64,000 nt of DNA. It comes from Apiospora phragmitis (Eukaryota; Ascomycota; Sordariomycetes; Amphisphaeriales; Apiosporaceae). The notes under the pieces are model-generated. The model worked only from the letters and a program-made list of their open reading frames with translations, did no database searches and was not told where the DNA came from. A program made the translations under genes and the position numbers. The DNA is taken from NCBI GenBank assembly GCA_038363925.1, contig JAQQWL010000011.1, positions 5,394,001 to 5,458,000 on the forward strand, read 5' to 3'. Positions within the stretch are counted from its first letter, which is position 1, and every line of letters starts with the position of its first letter. Below, piece by piece: positions 20,632 to 32,482 of this stretch.

Positions 20632-23600
20632 ATGGAGGAACTTCTCACTCCCATCAGCCAGACTTACCGGTCTTCCAACCAAGCTCGTGATCTTCTCAGC
20701 CTTTCAAAAACAGCCAAATCTCCGGCTGCAACCCATCCGGATTTCAAAGGCTCCACCCCTAAGGAAGCCTTGGAGGCTTTGAAAGGCCAACCTGGATACG
20801 ATGATCTCCTGCAAATCCTCAAATGGCTGCGAGATGGGACAAGAGGCACGCACCGCTTTGACATCCAAAAACCTAACCCTCAAAGTGCGCAGATCGTTCA
20901 CGTCCTGGTGACCGAAATTGTGCCTAATTACTGGACTTTGCTAAAGGAGTCTTCTTCAAGCCAGAAGAAGTCGCAGCCTGTCGATTTACTCCTTGCCAAT
21001 TTACAGAGCATCAGCGGTCTCAAGGCAGCCCTAACTTATATGCGAGCTTTGTTGCAGGAAGCCAGAAAGGACCCCAAGGGTCTCAACCACTCACCGGCAA
21101 CCCCGAACCTTGCTTCTGCATTGGAACTTGTAGCTTGTATATTGAAGCACAACTCCAACATTCAGGGCATATGGCAAGCCGTGAGCTCAACCGAAGACAA
21201 TGCGGGCAAGATTCGTGCCTTGAGTCAGGACTTCGTCTCCTTGATCGCAGGAGGAAAGGCTGTCTCGTTAGCTGCGGAAGCCGAAGATGTATTACACCAA
21301 GCAGATATGCTTGAGGAATCGAGCTGGGTCGCGAATTCAAAGCTATACGCCGAATGGCTAGGAAAGAACCTGGTAGACTGGACTCGATCTAGCCCATCGG
21401 CTGGCGATCTTAGGATTTGTGCAGATCTCACAGGTCGTGGCTTGAAGCTAGGACACTCCGGTCAGTCTCGTGCTATTGTAGCAATGGTTCCTTGGACTGA
21501 CGGAGATAATAGATTTGATGACCAAAATTCTATTTACTGGCCTTGTACTGCATGATGAACCGCAACCGACGACGTTCGAAAAGCTGCTCGACTTGCTGTC
21601 TTCGGCCGATCAACGAAAGGTGCTCCTCATAGTTCTCAAGCTGTTGTCGAGCGAGTACCTCTCCTCCGTCAATTTAGATGGAGCGATAAAGGACTATCCG
21701 ACTATATGGGCTGCTGCTTCTGTACTCCAGTCTGTCATAGGAGCTAGTAACGTACGAAAAGCACAGCTCGTATCATGGCTAACAGGCGCGACCGGGGCTG
21801 GGCTGGGTGAAACGTGCGGAATCAGGCGAGCAGCACTGGCAGTTCTCGTCGATGACAAGGAGGCCATGTTCTCGGTTCTTGAAAGCAGCCTTGGGCTCCT
21901 TGGTGATCAACTCTACATAAAGCATTCACCAATGTTACAACAAGAAGGTCAGTTGGTCCCCCACAATGGTGTCTGTCGCGCACATACTTACACCTTGAAC
22001 ACAGCGCATGCCCAGGTTCTTCTGCTCAGTGCAGGTTACGTTCACCGGAAATCGCCAATCAAGCTAAACGTCCTACTTCGCTCAAGTAATTTTCTGAACA
22101 CCATCTCGAATAGGATAGGCGCCTCCCAAGAGAGGGCCAAGTTTTTGGGCATGGTTGTTGGAGAAGCGCTCTCTGGGCTTATACACAATGAGGACAAGAG
22201 ACTCAACTTCCACATGGACATGACCAACACGGAAGAAGGGAAGTGGTATAAGTCACTTGTCAGTATTGCAGACAAGGTTGGCCCAATCAGCCCCTTAAAG
22301 TCACAAGAGATGCCGAAGGGGAAGCCTGCAGCTCCGAAGCCAATAAAGGAGACACCTAGATCAGCCCCGAAACCAGCACGGTCCATGCCGCAATCAGGGT
22401 TTATCATTGAGGAAATCGAGGATGAAGACGAGACAGCCGAAGAGGAAGATGATGATCTGGTGGCATATGCCAAACCAGATTCAGACGAAGAAGACGAGGA
22501 TGACGATCCTACCCTGATCAACCGCAACAAGCCTAAGGCTCCAGTATACATCAGAGACCTTATCGCATATCTGCGAGACACCGAGAACTACGATCGGCAA
22601 AAGCTTGCTCTTACTACAGCACCAGTTTTGATCCGGCGTAAAGCCAACCATGGCACGGAATTCAGCACTCACGCCGAGGAGCTAGCAACCCTTCTCGTCG
22701 GCCTCGAAGATAAGTATGAGCTGGACGACTTCCACAGTCTTCGAACTCAAGGTATGATATCCATCATTGTCGCACAGCCGCAAAAGATGGCTCGTTGGTT
22801 CGCCAAGACTTTCTTCGATGGCGACTATTCACTTTCTCAGCGTGCTTCAGTGCTCATTGTCCTGGGCATTAGCGGTCGAGAAATCGCAGGATTCGAGACG
22901 TCTGAATATTCCGATGTAGCTTCATTCCCATCCAAAAAGCTTCCAGCCAAAGTCGAGAAATATTACGAGCCCTCAGACCCAGCAAATCGGTATATATTAG
23001 GTCCAGCGAGCCTCAAGGCTCTCCCTCATAACGCTCTGGACACCATCTCGCAGACCCTCTCGCAAGCTTTTCTTGCTCCCCTCGCTGCTGAAGCTGCCGA
23101 TGCCGCTACGGGTCCCGACGTCCTGAAATTGTCATCCTTCACATCCCGCCTCCGGCAGCAGCAGTCATCCTCCTCAGCCGCCCCCACCTCTGTCTCTTGC
23201 CCCAAGACCCGCGGCGTCCGCGCCATCCCCAACACCACCGCGAACCTCCTCGCGACCTCGTTCTTCTTCCCGCTGACCTCGCGCTTCCAAGCGGCCCTGC
23301 ACTCGGCCTCGGCGACGAAGCGCGGCATCCTCTTCGAGCCCTCGCTCCTGACCCTGTACCTCAAGACGCTGGCCCTGCTCCTGCACGCCGCGGGGCCCAG
23401 CACCCTCGCGCTCCCGCAGATGACGGCCGAGTTCTGGGACCTGCTGCTGGGCGTCCGTACCCACTGCGTCGGCGAGGTCGGGGTCTCCGGCGCCGTCCTG
23501 TTCGGGCTCATGGCCCTGCTCGACGTCAACGAGAACGACACGCGCGGGCTCTGCCAGCACCACGGCCACGAGGTCGTCGAGAGCGTCGAGTGGGTCAGCG

Positions 23601-23752
23601 GCGTCTTCGACCGCACCCGCGGCGGCGACCAGGGCGGTAACGGCGAGGAGAACCAGGTCAAGATGATGGCGGCCGGTGTGCTGATCCGGTTGCGGGAGAT
23701 GGTCGAGAAGTACCGTGCGTTGTTGATGGGCGATATGATTGGATTCGCATAA
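20632..23752 (+). CDS. TEL2: telomere length regulation protein TEL2 (TELO2/CLK-2 family)
   Basis: Exons 20632-21460, 21513-21947 and 22005-23752 encode about 1003 residues, with both introns at phase 1. The protein is alpha-helical throughout and matches the TEL2 pattern. It has an N-terminal HEAT-like region (MEELLTPISQTY, SAKL-type helices), an acidic serine/glutamate linker near the middle (DEDETAEEEDDD...) and the conserved block YIRDLIAYLRDTENYDRQKLALTTAPVLIRRKA...GTEF. Tel2 acts with Tti1/Tti2 and Hsp90 to stabilise PIKK kinases (ATM, ATR, TOR). Intron 2 (57 nt, gtcagt...acag) is an exact multiple of three and has no stop, so its retention would insert 19 residues without breaking the frame. 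The last third is markedly GC-richer than the rest. Confidence 0.9.
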
Positions 23753-24029
23753 GTATAGCCGGCACGTAATCTACTGCACCTTTTCTTTCTGTCATGTGAG
23801 CTTAGTTACGTGTCAGCAGTTTCGTATTAGCAAGTGTCATATCACGAAGAAATACGGTTGCCAGTACACTGCAACTATCGTCATGCAGGGGGGAATAGAT
23901 CCTCGATTCGTTGCTACTCATTCGTTGTTCATTGGAACGCATTTTCCACGTTCTACTAGGGACGGGTTTTATCAAGCTATATCATGAAACTTCCATCTCC
24001 CACTTCAATGCATAGTTTCCTCCTCCTTA

Positions 24030-26559
24030 TCATTCCAGGGTATTGCTCTCTTGTTCCAAAACGCCATTCCCGCCAGACAACCGCTGCCCAGCACGTCTCG
24101 GCTCCATCGTCCCGACTTGGTTCCCGATCAGGGTCAGGTGCTCGCTAAGGCTGCCGATCAGCCGCCTCATCTCGTCCGTCACGTCGCCCGCCGCGGCCCG
24201 GGCCTCCATGACGCTCGCGGACGGCGGCGCGACGTACGACGGCATCTGGAGATCCATGAACGCCGAGGGTCCGCCGCCCCCGCCATTGCTGTGGCGGACG
24301 CTCATGTTGTCGTCGCGGCTGGTGCTCCCCTGCATCATGTACTCGGACTCGCTGTCGTTGACGTACGTATGGCTGCCGTCCGAGGGCATGTGGCCGTTGT
24401 GCTGCAGCCGGACGGTCTGGTCGCCGCTGCTGATCGAGGCCATGTCGGGCACGTCGGCCGCGAGCTTGGCCGCGACCGCCGTGGCGTACTCCGAGTCGTC
24501 CGAGACGTAGATGGATGGCTCCCTAGTACCCATGGAGAGAGGCGCATAGACAGAGGTGTGCCGTTCGAGCTCGAAAGGGTTGGCCAAGCCGCCCATATCT
24601 GATCCAGCGATGGAAGGGACATCGGAGTTGGCAGTCGAAGGACGGGTTAGTTCCGGCATGCTATTGTCGACCAGGCCTTCGTCCAGGTCGATGAGACTAG
24701 ATACAGACATGCGGTCGTTGGTGGAGCGGGGAACCTGTAGTTCGTATCCTTGTGAGGGAAGACCAGCCGGTTCGGTAGATTGATGCAGAAGAGGCGGACG
24801 TGAGACCATATCATCGTCGAGGTCGTCGTTGAAGGGAAAATGAGACACCTCAGGGTTAGCAGAGGCAGGAGGAATAGTCGTGGGCCACTGCCAGGCTTGC
24901 GTATGTCTTGCACTATTTGTTTGCTCCGGATCACTTAACGGAGCTCGATCGTACTGTGAATCTGTATTGCTGGCCCCTGAAAATGACCAGCTATGGTCCA
25001 TGGATTGCCGAGGTCCGTTACGTGGTACTGGTCCAGCCTTAATGGTATCCATGTCCATGAAACTGGAGAGGTCAGCTCCCCCCAGGGAGGCATCTAGGTC
25101 GATTAATGATTCGCGCAAAGTAGCATGCAGCGAATCATCTCTAAGAGGCAAATCGGATACCGGTACGGGTGGAAGAGGAGGTGGCGGGGGCGGCATTGGG
25201 CCATGGCCATAGTACGCTTGAGAATTCTCAACATAGTTCGAAATCGTGTTTGGGTCAAAGACTTTCTCCAAGGGCGCTTTCATGGCTGCCAATGCTTGAG
25301 GGGGCGGTCTACGGCGACCGCCTTTCGGCTTGCCTGGAGCCATACCCTCGTCCGGATAGATGGGGAAGTCGATCTGTGAGCCATACACGTCCCTCACTGC
25401 CTCGAAATCGGTGAGGCCGTCGGAGTTGTCGTGGATTTGTTCATCGAAAGCCAACGTAGTGCTGAAATTCCACTCATCTGGCGCCATTGACGTGGAAGCA
25501 AGATCCGAAGGACCCTGAGCGCCGATGTTGGGGTTGAACAAGGATTTGCGGCTACCGCCTCGTTCCTCCCATAACTTATATGCCTTCACCAACGCCGCGA
25601 GTGAAGAGGTAGGGGTATCTTGAACTGGTGTCCCGGATGTAAGGGTGTTCCTGCACCTGCTGGACCGTTGGACGTTGTGCTGGTGACTCTTCGAGGCAGA
25701 AGGCCACCAGACTCTTCAATTCCGGCGAGTACTGGTCTCCCTCTAACCGAGGAATATGTTCTCGCAGGAAGCCACCAAATTGCGTCAGGCCCACGTTGGC
25801 ACCAACGTTGGGCGGTAAGCCAGAAGCAATTTCGAATACCATGGAACCGAAAGCCCAGATGTCGACCTCGGTTCCATACTGCGCATTCGGGTCGAATAGT
25901 TCGGGCGCCATCCAATGCGGCGTTCCGATAAATGTTGAGCGCTTATCAAACTTGGTCTCCATCATGCCGGCGACTCCAAAGTCGCAAAGCTGGACTCCGC
26001 CATCCTCCATGACCAGCACGTTGGCGCATTTGATATCCCGATGGATGATTCCTTGTCGATGAACCCAGAAAATAGCAACAGCAACCTCCCGCAAAATCGG
26101 GATTATCCACTTCTCCTGCAACCCGCCCGGAGCAGTTGGCTTCATAAGGGTTGCAACGCTTCCACCTGCGCAATATTCGGTGACCATCCACATGGCATGG
26201 CCCACTGGCAAAGCCTCCAGGACACAGTTGATGTTCTGAGCACCACCTTCACTCAGAACCTGCAGCGCATTTACCTCCTTGAGAAACTCACTGTATGTGT
26301 CAGCGAGTTTGGGGTTCACCGTGTCGCTCTCGTCCACGTTGATGATCTTGACAGCTACCAATTTGCCGTCATTCTTGCTGGCAGCCTTGTAGACTCGACC
26401 AAAGCTGCCTTTGCCGATCAGCTCCATCAAGTCGTAGGCTGGGACTGGCTTCCCTCCCTTCGCACAGTCTTCTTCCACCATCTCTTGCATCTTTCGAGCA
26501 TCGTCAGTCGCTTTTTGCCTTGCCGCTGTTGGCTCGAAGCGGACGCTGAGGTGGGACAT
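24030..26559 (-). CDS. STE20-family serine/threonine protein kinase, one frame break
   Basis: About 842 residues without introns. The N-terminal kinase domain is complete: glycine loop GKGSFGRV (49-56), catalytic Lys in VAVKII (about 71), HRDIKCANVL, DFGVAG, STFIGTPHWMAPE and the CLEESPAQRPTVQQVQEHPYI subdomain XI. The TPHWMAPE activation loop places it with germinal-centre-type STE20 kinases. The long C-terminal half is proline/serine-rich (a run of prolines in MPPPPPPLPPVP) and likely binds regulators; it helps neither to pick Kic1/Nak1 nor Sid1 as orthologue. The frame shifts right after the kinase domain, at the G4 run 25612-25615 (CCCC in the coding strand): one surplus base there joins ...SSRYP to TSSLAALVKAYKLWEE, a typical continuation. 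The span is 2530 nt, that is 3n+1, as expected for one extra base. Confidence 0.9.
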
Positions 26560-26790
26560 TCTCTGTGAGACGTTTTAGTACTGACCATGGCCCGGTATGG
26601 AGGATGGGCCCAAGTGTTGCCTCTGCTTGTTACAAGAGCCATCAAGTTCGGGCAACTGCCCAAATTGCAAGGCCAATGTGCGGGAAGACGGGAGAGGGGC
26701 CCAAGGTAAGTGGAAATCAGTTATAGGCGAGGAACGTAGGCATGACGAGGAATGCTAACGTATGAGGAATAACAGGAACGGAATATTGAC

Positions 26791-27044
26791 TTACTCGTCC
26801 TTTAAAGTCTTTAACCACTTTTCGTGTTTATTGCACCAATCCGTATGCTCTTTAGACGTAACCCACCTTTCGTGATTCTTGCACCAATCCGTCCCTCCTT
26901 TGATCGCTCTGGGGTCTGTCGGTAAGTAAGGGTTCTCCCCTGTGTCAAGTGGCCATAAGAAGCTTGGTTCACTGCCGTCACCTTCTCCTTCTCGGATGCG
27001 TAAGGTGGCAGAAAGGGGACGTTTGGTAGTGGGGGCATCTCCAT
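26791..27044 (-). CDS. small protein with duplicated TDWC..HExW motif, one frame break
   Basis: About 84 residues in two overlapping frames. The first reads MEMPPLPNVPFLPPYASEKE to ...ASYGHLTQ with strongly G/C-ending codons. A TATA-like TATATA tract lies about 55 bp upstream. The second frame reads GENPYLPTDPRAIKGG, then two tandem copies of a 16-residue unit, TDWCKNHERWVTSKEH and TDWCNKHEKWLKTLKD, and a stop at 26791. The frames join if the C4 run 26937-26940 lacks one base: the span is 254 nt, one short of 255. I do not recognise the family. The conserved Trp, Cys, His and Trp of the repeat suggest a metal- or RNA-binding module, but this is a guess. Alternatively the second half is read in the first frame and the motif is chance. 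Confidence 0.5.
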
Positions 27045-28233
27045 CGGGCTAGAGTCCCACGGACGGAATGGGGCCTCGCTGGAGGAAGGGTATATAAAGA
27101 TGAAAGGGGCCAGTTGAGGAGTCCGAGCCAACGTGCCGTCCCAACTCGGAGCTCGGCAGATTGAGCGAGTGAAGGGTTGTATCAGGATTGCGGGGAATGA
27201 GATGGATGAAGCATATCCTTCATCTCATGACTTTGCTCACGGATATTGAGGAAAACAGGATGAAAAGAAAGACGGGGTTTGGTTGTGCGCATTACATTGT
27301 GCGTACCAACAATCAGGCGAGTGGTGGTTGCAAGATGTGAGAACGGGGGTAATGGTGACAGTGTTGAAAAGGGTGCGGTGAGGTGAGTGTAGAGTGAACC
27401 ATGGTGCGGCCTGTTGTCTTCGTGGAGCTTGTTGTCGCCCCGGAGCCTGTTGTCGCCCCGAAGCCTGTTGTTTTGGCATTCGACCCTGACCGAGGGGTAT
27501 GCGATGAAAGTACAATGAAATGACAGCCAAAGCCATACTCACCGAACTTTTCCCACTGGATCGACCAGGTATTTCAATTCCTCCCGACTCGAATTATTAT
27601 ATAAAGCGGCTGGGCCTTGAAGCTCCCAGAGGCCTAAACAAAGCTCGACGAGAACTCCTGTATTGGGCCCAAGAGCGAGGCTTCAGATCACCAGGGAGAC
27701 AGACGTACGGAGTAGAGTAAGGTTAAAGATGTGAATGAAATGGGAACAGTCCGACTGCTAGGTTATATGAGAACGCCGAATGACCGAAAGGGGTATCATG
27801 AAATCAGAGGTGAATTGAAAATGGCATGCTTCTGTGGCAGTGGGCAGTGTGGTCACGACGAGGTCGACGATATATTGAGAGTTGTTGTTTTCCGCTGTCC
27901 AAGATTCCACATGCAGTCCCGACTCGGTCCTTCAACATTCGGGCATGTCAGGATGTGGCTCGTGAATGTTTCAAGACGCTAACCTCACACCAACCTAGCG
28001 TCGGGCGCTAGTCCTTTGGTGGCTACGCTAGCGTCCGCTTGCAACGTCTTTCTCGACCTTTCGTCAATGACTAAGCATTCTCCCGATACTATTCAAAAAT
28101 ATAGTCGACAAAGGGCTGGTTACTTGTACTGATTATCGTGAAGCATGAAGAGGCTCGAGAGTAGGTATCTTACTCAATTACTAGTGATGTGCTGTGGGTG
28201 ATATTATGTGATAAGATGTGTTGCCCCTGGCTG
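27045..28233. other. intergenic, 1.2 kb, with 18-bp repeat and CGCTAG motifs
   Basis: No gene is supported. It contains an 18-bp minisatellite (27409-27480) and a cluster of CGCTAG/TAGCG sequences at 27973-28034. A GTGAGC donor-like site near 27241 (minus strand) could belong to a 5' untranslated exon of the small TDWC gene. Confidence 0.45.
27409..27480. repeat. 18-bp minisatellite, four copies
   Basis: Units start at 27409, 27427, 27445 and 27463, each beginning GCCTGTTGT or GCTTGTTGT. The two middle units are nearly identical. In the minus-strand frame it would encode RQQAPG-like hexapeptides, but that frame lacks other coding support. Confidence 0.75.
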
Positions 28234-31200
28234 TTACATGAGACTGCTCCGGCCCCCAATCTCCATACTACCCTGCCCATCGCGCATCTCGCCGCTGCGA
28301 CCGACAACAAATTCGTGGTAGATGCGCTCGAGCCTGCTGCGCTCCTGTCTGCTGATGCTGGCCCGTGCGTTTTCAAGGGCCTTCACTATGTGTTTCCAGC
28401 TTATCACTACTTCACCGCTGGGCTGCGACCCTTTTTCATCACGCTGCCCAGTGCCGTTGGCCATGGCGCCGCCTACCTTTTGCCCTTGCTTGGCCATTCT
28501 TCGGGCTTGCTTGATTTCTTGTAGCTTCGCAGCAATCATGGCATTCTCAGCTAGCTCCGATGACCTGTTGCAGCCTTGAGCAGACCGCGCTTTTTCTTCG
28601 GCTGCAGCCTGCTCTTCTCCATAGCGAAACTGTATGAAGTTTCGTGATCGCACACCTGCATCGCTGGTTTTTGTAGCAGCAGACTGCCGAGATTTCCCCG
28701 ATGGCTGGGCTTCCATGTTGTCAAGAACATCATGAATAGCCTCTAATTGTGCGTTGCTGACCAAGGCCTGCAAGTCAGCACCACTGAATCCGTCTGTGCG
28801 ACGGCCTAGCTCTTGAAGGGCCTCCCCTGACTGCAGAATTTCATTCGACAGTTTGACCTTGGATCCAAGGGCACGTAGAATGTCAATACGGTCTTCAAGG
28901 TCAGGGAAGTCGCAGAGAAGACTCTTGTCTAATCGTCCAGGCCGGAGAAGCGCTGGGTCGATCAGATCAGGTCTGGATGTTGCAGCAAGTACGTAGACAC
29001 CACTCAGCCCTTCAGCTCCATCCATCTGAGTAAGCAATTGGTTCACCACGCGATCAGTAACTCCAGTGGAATCATGCCCTCGCTTGGGGGCAATCGAGTC
29101 GAACTCGTCAAAGAACAGCACGCAAGGCTTTGCAGCGCTGGCCCGCTCAAACAAGTCACGAACGCTCTTTTCAGACGCGCCTATGTACTTGTTCAAGATC
29201 TCGGGGCCCTTGACGCTGATGAAGTTCAGCCCGCATTCTCCGGCCACGGCAGACGCGAGAAGCGTCTTTCCGCAACCGGGGAATCCGTACAGCAAAAGAC
29301 CCGAGCGCAAACGGAGCGGGCACTGTGCAAAGATCGGGGCGTATTTGGTAGGGTATTGCAGCGTCTCTAGCAGAACACGGCGTGTTTCTCGCAACCCGCC
29401 AATCGAGGCAAAGGTTGTAGTAGATGTCTGTAAAGTGACATTGCGAAGAGAGGCTGGAGTGAAGCCTTTGAGTGCATTGTCAAAGTCGACGCGGCCTAGT
29501 TGTATGATGTCGAGCGACTTGCCCCCGGCCTCTTCGCTCACCGATCGGATCAATGCTTCGTTGCGGGCTCGTGACACTAAAAGCAGTAAGTCCCCAGGCA
29601 TGTAACCATCGGTCTCTCCTGCCACATCCAGAAAATCGAGTTCAGAGTCCAGGAGGAACCCGTCACTTGGAGTTTGGGCAGCCGAAAAGCCCCTATTTGG
29701 TTGACTGGCTCCATCCATCCAGTCACTGGCGTCTTCGTCGACGGCACTTCCATCGGCGGTTGTTGGCCGGCTATGGTCCGTATCCTGGCCATTGGCGATA
29801 CCGGGAGATACAGTCTGCTGGTGTACTATCGTCTCCATAATCCTTCTCCTAGCCTCCTTGTCGGGTGCTTTAAGCTCCACGATTTCGCGGACGACGTGCC
29901 CGCCAACTATGACTTTGTTGAGCGAGTCTTTTCCTTGCGCTGTGGCTAGCAACACAACGCCACTTCCCCGTGTACAGTACTGTTGCACCATAGAGCAAAT
30001 TGTTTCACTAATCTGCCGGCTCCGACCGTTGTCGTTCCCAACCTGTAGCTCGGTTTCTACAGGGCAAAGCTTGTCTAGGTCATCAAGAATGACCAGTGCT
30101 CTGCCACCGAGCCTTGCGCCCAACTCGCCGTCATGAAAACCCGATTCAGCTTCTCTTTGATGGAGATTACCCTGCTCTCATCGGTGACCAATGTACGACA
30201 GGAAAAGTACGTAGTATGAAACAGATAGTCGTGACGGAAAGTTTTCGCCAAGGATTGAGCAACTGCGGTCTTGCCAGCCCCCAATGCTCCGCTCAATAGC
30301 ACCGAAGACATATGAGACACGTGGGTTTTGAGGTCGGCCAGAACGGCATCAATACCAACCAGCACAGAACCAGGCGCAGGTGTACCACAGTCATGTTCCC
30401 CGCTTTCCAGGAAAGATGGAAGGGGGACCGGCGCTTGAACGTCAAGAGTAAGTGACTTTTCCCGGCCTAGATGCCAGCTCACGGATTCCTTTCCGGAGCT
30501 GGCTGGTGGGAGCGGATCGAATCTGACAATTCCGCCTTCCCATCCGTTGGGGAATTCGAGGCCGTCGTGGGTGCCTAGCACCATGCCATCCGTCAAAGGC
30601 CCTTGCAGAATCCCATTACTTCCGCCATACATGTGGCTAATCCTCTTGGCAGCTTCCTCTTTCTCTGCTTTCGATTCTCCACCGAACCGAAATCCTTCGA
30701 GAACTTTAGAGCTGGTTCCGAGAAACGGATATACTTTCAACTGCTGTAGGGTATCTTTTGCGACTGGCTGAGGGGACACTTCTATCTTGACCACCCCACC
30801 AACCAGCCCTAAGCAGCCGAGAGTTGCGCAAAGAGAAGCTGACAACGCAGTAGTCTGGCTGTCTGGAGGATCATCCCATGGCCGCAAGGTAGCAACTACT
30901 CTTGCTGAAGCTTTTGTTGCCTCGACATTTGCGGCCGCCTCTTTCTGCTGCTTCTTGGGATCGATGGGGGGCAGCAAACCAGCTGGCCTGATCAGGTTGA
31001 CAAGAACATAGCTGACCCCTCGGAAGTCTTTCGTTTGGAGGAGATCTGAATCAACCCATACGCTCATTTCTTGAGGCGTAGCGTCCTCGTCGAACCACTC
31101 GTGGCAGAGGCTGCGGTCGATGCCACGCAGAAACAACGTTGGCCTCTTCTCTTCACGCGCGCTTCGTCTTCGGACCGTGCTCGCTGAGCTTTTGGCACTT

Positions 31201-31927
31201 CTGCTGTCGCGGCTGCCTTTGGTGGGCTTGGATCGGGTCTTTGGCGCAACGATAACCTCGGCATCAGGGGCGATCTTGACAAAGGGGACATCGGCAGCCG
31301 GCACGGGTTCTAGCGACAAGATCTTGATGTTGGCAGTAGACGTTGGTGAAAGGTGGAGCGTCAAAGGATGAGGCGTGGCGGTCTGGCCTTGGCCAGGCGT
31401 ATAAGTCGGGTTCGGCAGCGCTCGGATTTGGGACAGCAAGTTTAGCTCGAGGAAGTTGGCGTGTAATTCGATGATCTCCCAGTCTTCGGGCGTAAGAGGT
31501 TCGATATTGACGGTATGTGCTAAAGGCGGATCGACGTGAATGATAGCCATGACCTTTTGTCCGTCTGTTATCCCCAGATTCGAGGCGAGAGTAGCATCGA
31601 GCTCGACGGCAGCAACTTCTTGGTCGCGACCACTACCCGCGAACTAGAAATGCCATCACGGGTGACCAGAGGCGCATATCTGCGCTTGCTGGGCATTCCA
31701 GTCCATCCTACAAATATGGATTGTTGACTCGTTGCGCCGTTGGTCACTTGGCTCGACGTATTGGAAGGTCGGTAGTTCAGCTCGACGACGACGTTCTGGG
31801 CCGGGGTGTTCACATTCACAAGTAGGGATACCAGAGATGGAGGGAGATTGGCCAAGCAATTCTTTAGATGGACGAGGGCGATTTCGGCAGCAGTAGACTG
31901 CGCATTCTTGCGCTGTGAAGGAGCCAT
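28234..31927 (-). CDS. PEX1: peroxisomal AAA ATPase PEX1, two frame breaks
   Basis: About 1231 residues without introns. The N-terminal double-psi barrel region begins MAPSQRKNAQ and includes VELNYRPS and FVGWTGMPSKRRYAPL. The first AAA module D1 is degenerate (LLSGALGAGKTAVAQSL). The second, D2, is canonical: LLLYGFPGCGKTLLASAVAGE, FDEFDSIAPKRGHDSTGVTDRVVNQLLTQMDG and SRPDLIDPALLRPGRLD. With PEX6 it extracts ubiquitinated PEX5 from the peroxisomal membrane. The frame breaks twice: near 31636-31638 (one base missing from a G-run, coding strand) and near 30136-30139 (one base missing from a T-run). The 3694-nt span plus two bases is divisible by three. Start 31927 is the first ATG of the N-terminal frame. 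The gene is divergent from MCM7. Two breaks would remove both ATPase modules, so an assembly error is likelier than a true null. Confidence 0.95.
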
Positions 31928-32482
31928 GTCTGGCAACAAGTATACACCAATCCACGAAGCATTGGAGGCGTCGCTTTAAGGGTTGGCGACGGGAAGCAGT
32001 TTCATGCCCTCATGCTCAAGGTCAGGTCGAAACTCCAATCGGCGCAGCAGCTCAGCTTCCTCCCTGTCAGGCCCCGGGGAGTCTCCAGATGCACATGCCG
32101 GGGGGCCGAGGCAACTAACAACAATTGCTAGGCATGTTCAGTGGGGTACCAACCGTTCGGTGTAGGCCCTGTAGGGGGTCGATCCAGCACCGCCACCAAT
32201 TAAAAAGAGGTGTGGCTAGCCAAGTATCGTCGCGGGTCCGCAGCGCGTCTAGGACGCGTTCTCCTTGTCCAATTGATTTTGTCGCGAGCCCCCTGCCCGT
32301 CTGTCACCGTCTTTGAGCCCCGGTGATTGCCAGCCTCCCACCCCCGTACCGCCTCTGTGTCGCGCATATCATTCAGGTACAACCCCACGACGACGCGCGC
32401 GCAGACGACTCCTCTGCCGACTGCACATTTCCACCGCCGACTGCGATTCGCTTTTTCCCAGCAAAGCTTCTTGGCAGCAACA
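31928..32482. promoter_or_regulatory. divergent promoter region, PEX1 / MCM7
   Basis: This 555-bp stretch lies between start codons pointing apart. It contains an ACGCGT MCB-type element at 32254-32259 and a CG-rich stretch (ACGACGCGCGCGC) near 32389-32401. Confidence 0.5.
32254..32259. promoter_or_regulatory. ACGCGT (MCB) element upstream of MCM7
   Basis: This palindromic MluI cell-cycle box core lies about 225 bp before the MCM7 start codon. In yeasts MBF binds it to drive G1/S transcription of replication genes, which suits MCM7. The hexamer also occurs elsewhere in the window (for example near 11741 and 48291), so support is modest. Confidence 0.4.

Noticed and set aside
27237..27542. 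Minus-strand frame with RQQAPG hexapeptides
   Set aside because: Explained by the 18-bp minisatellite; the rest of the frame shows no coding character.
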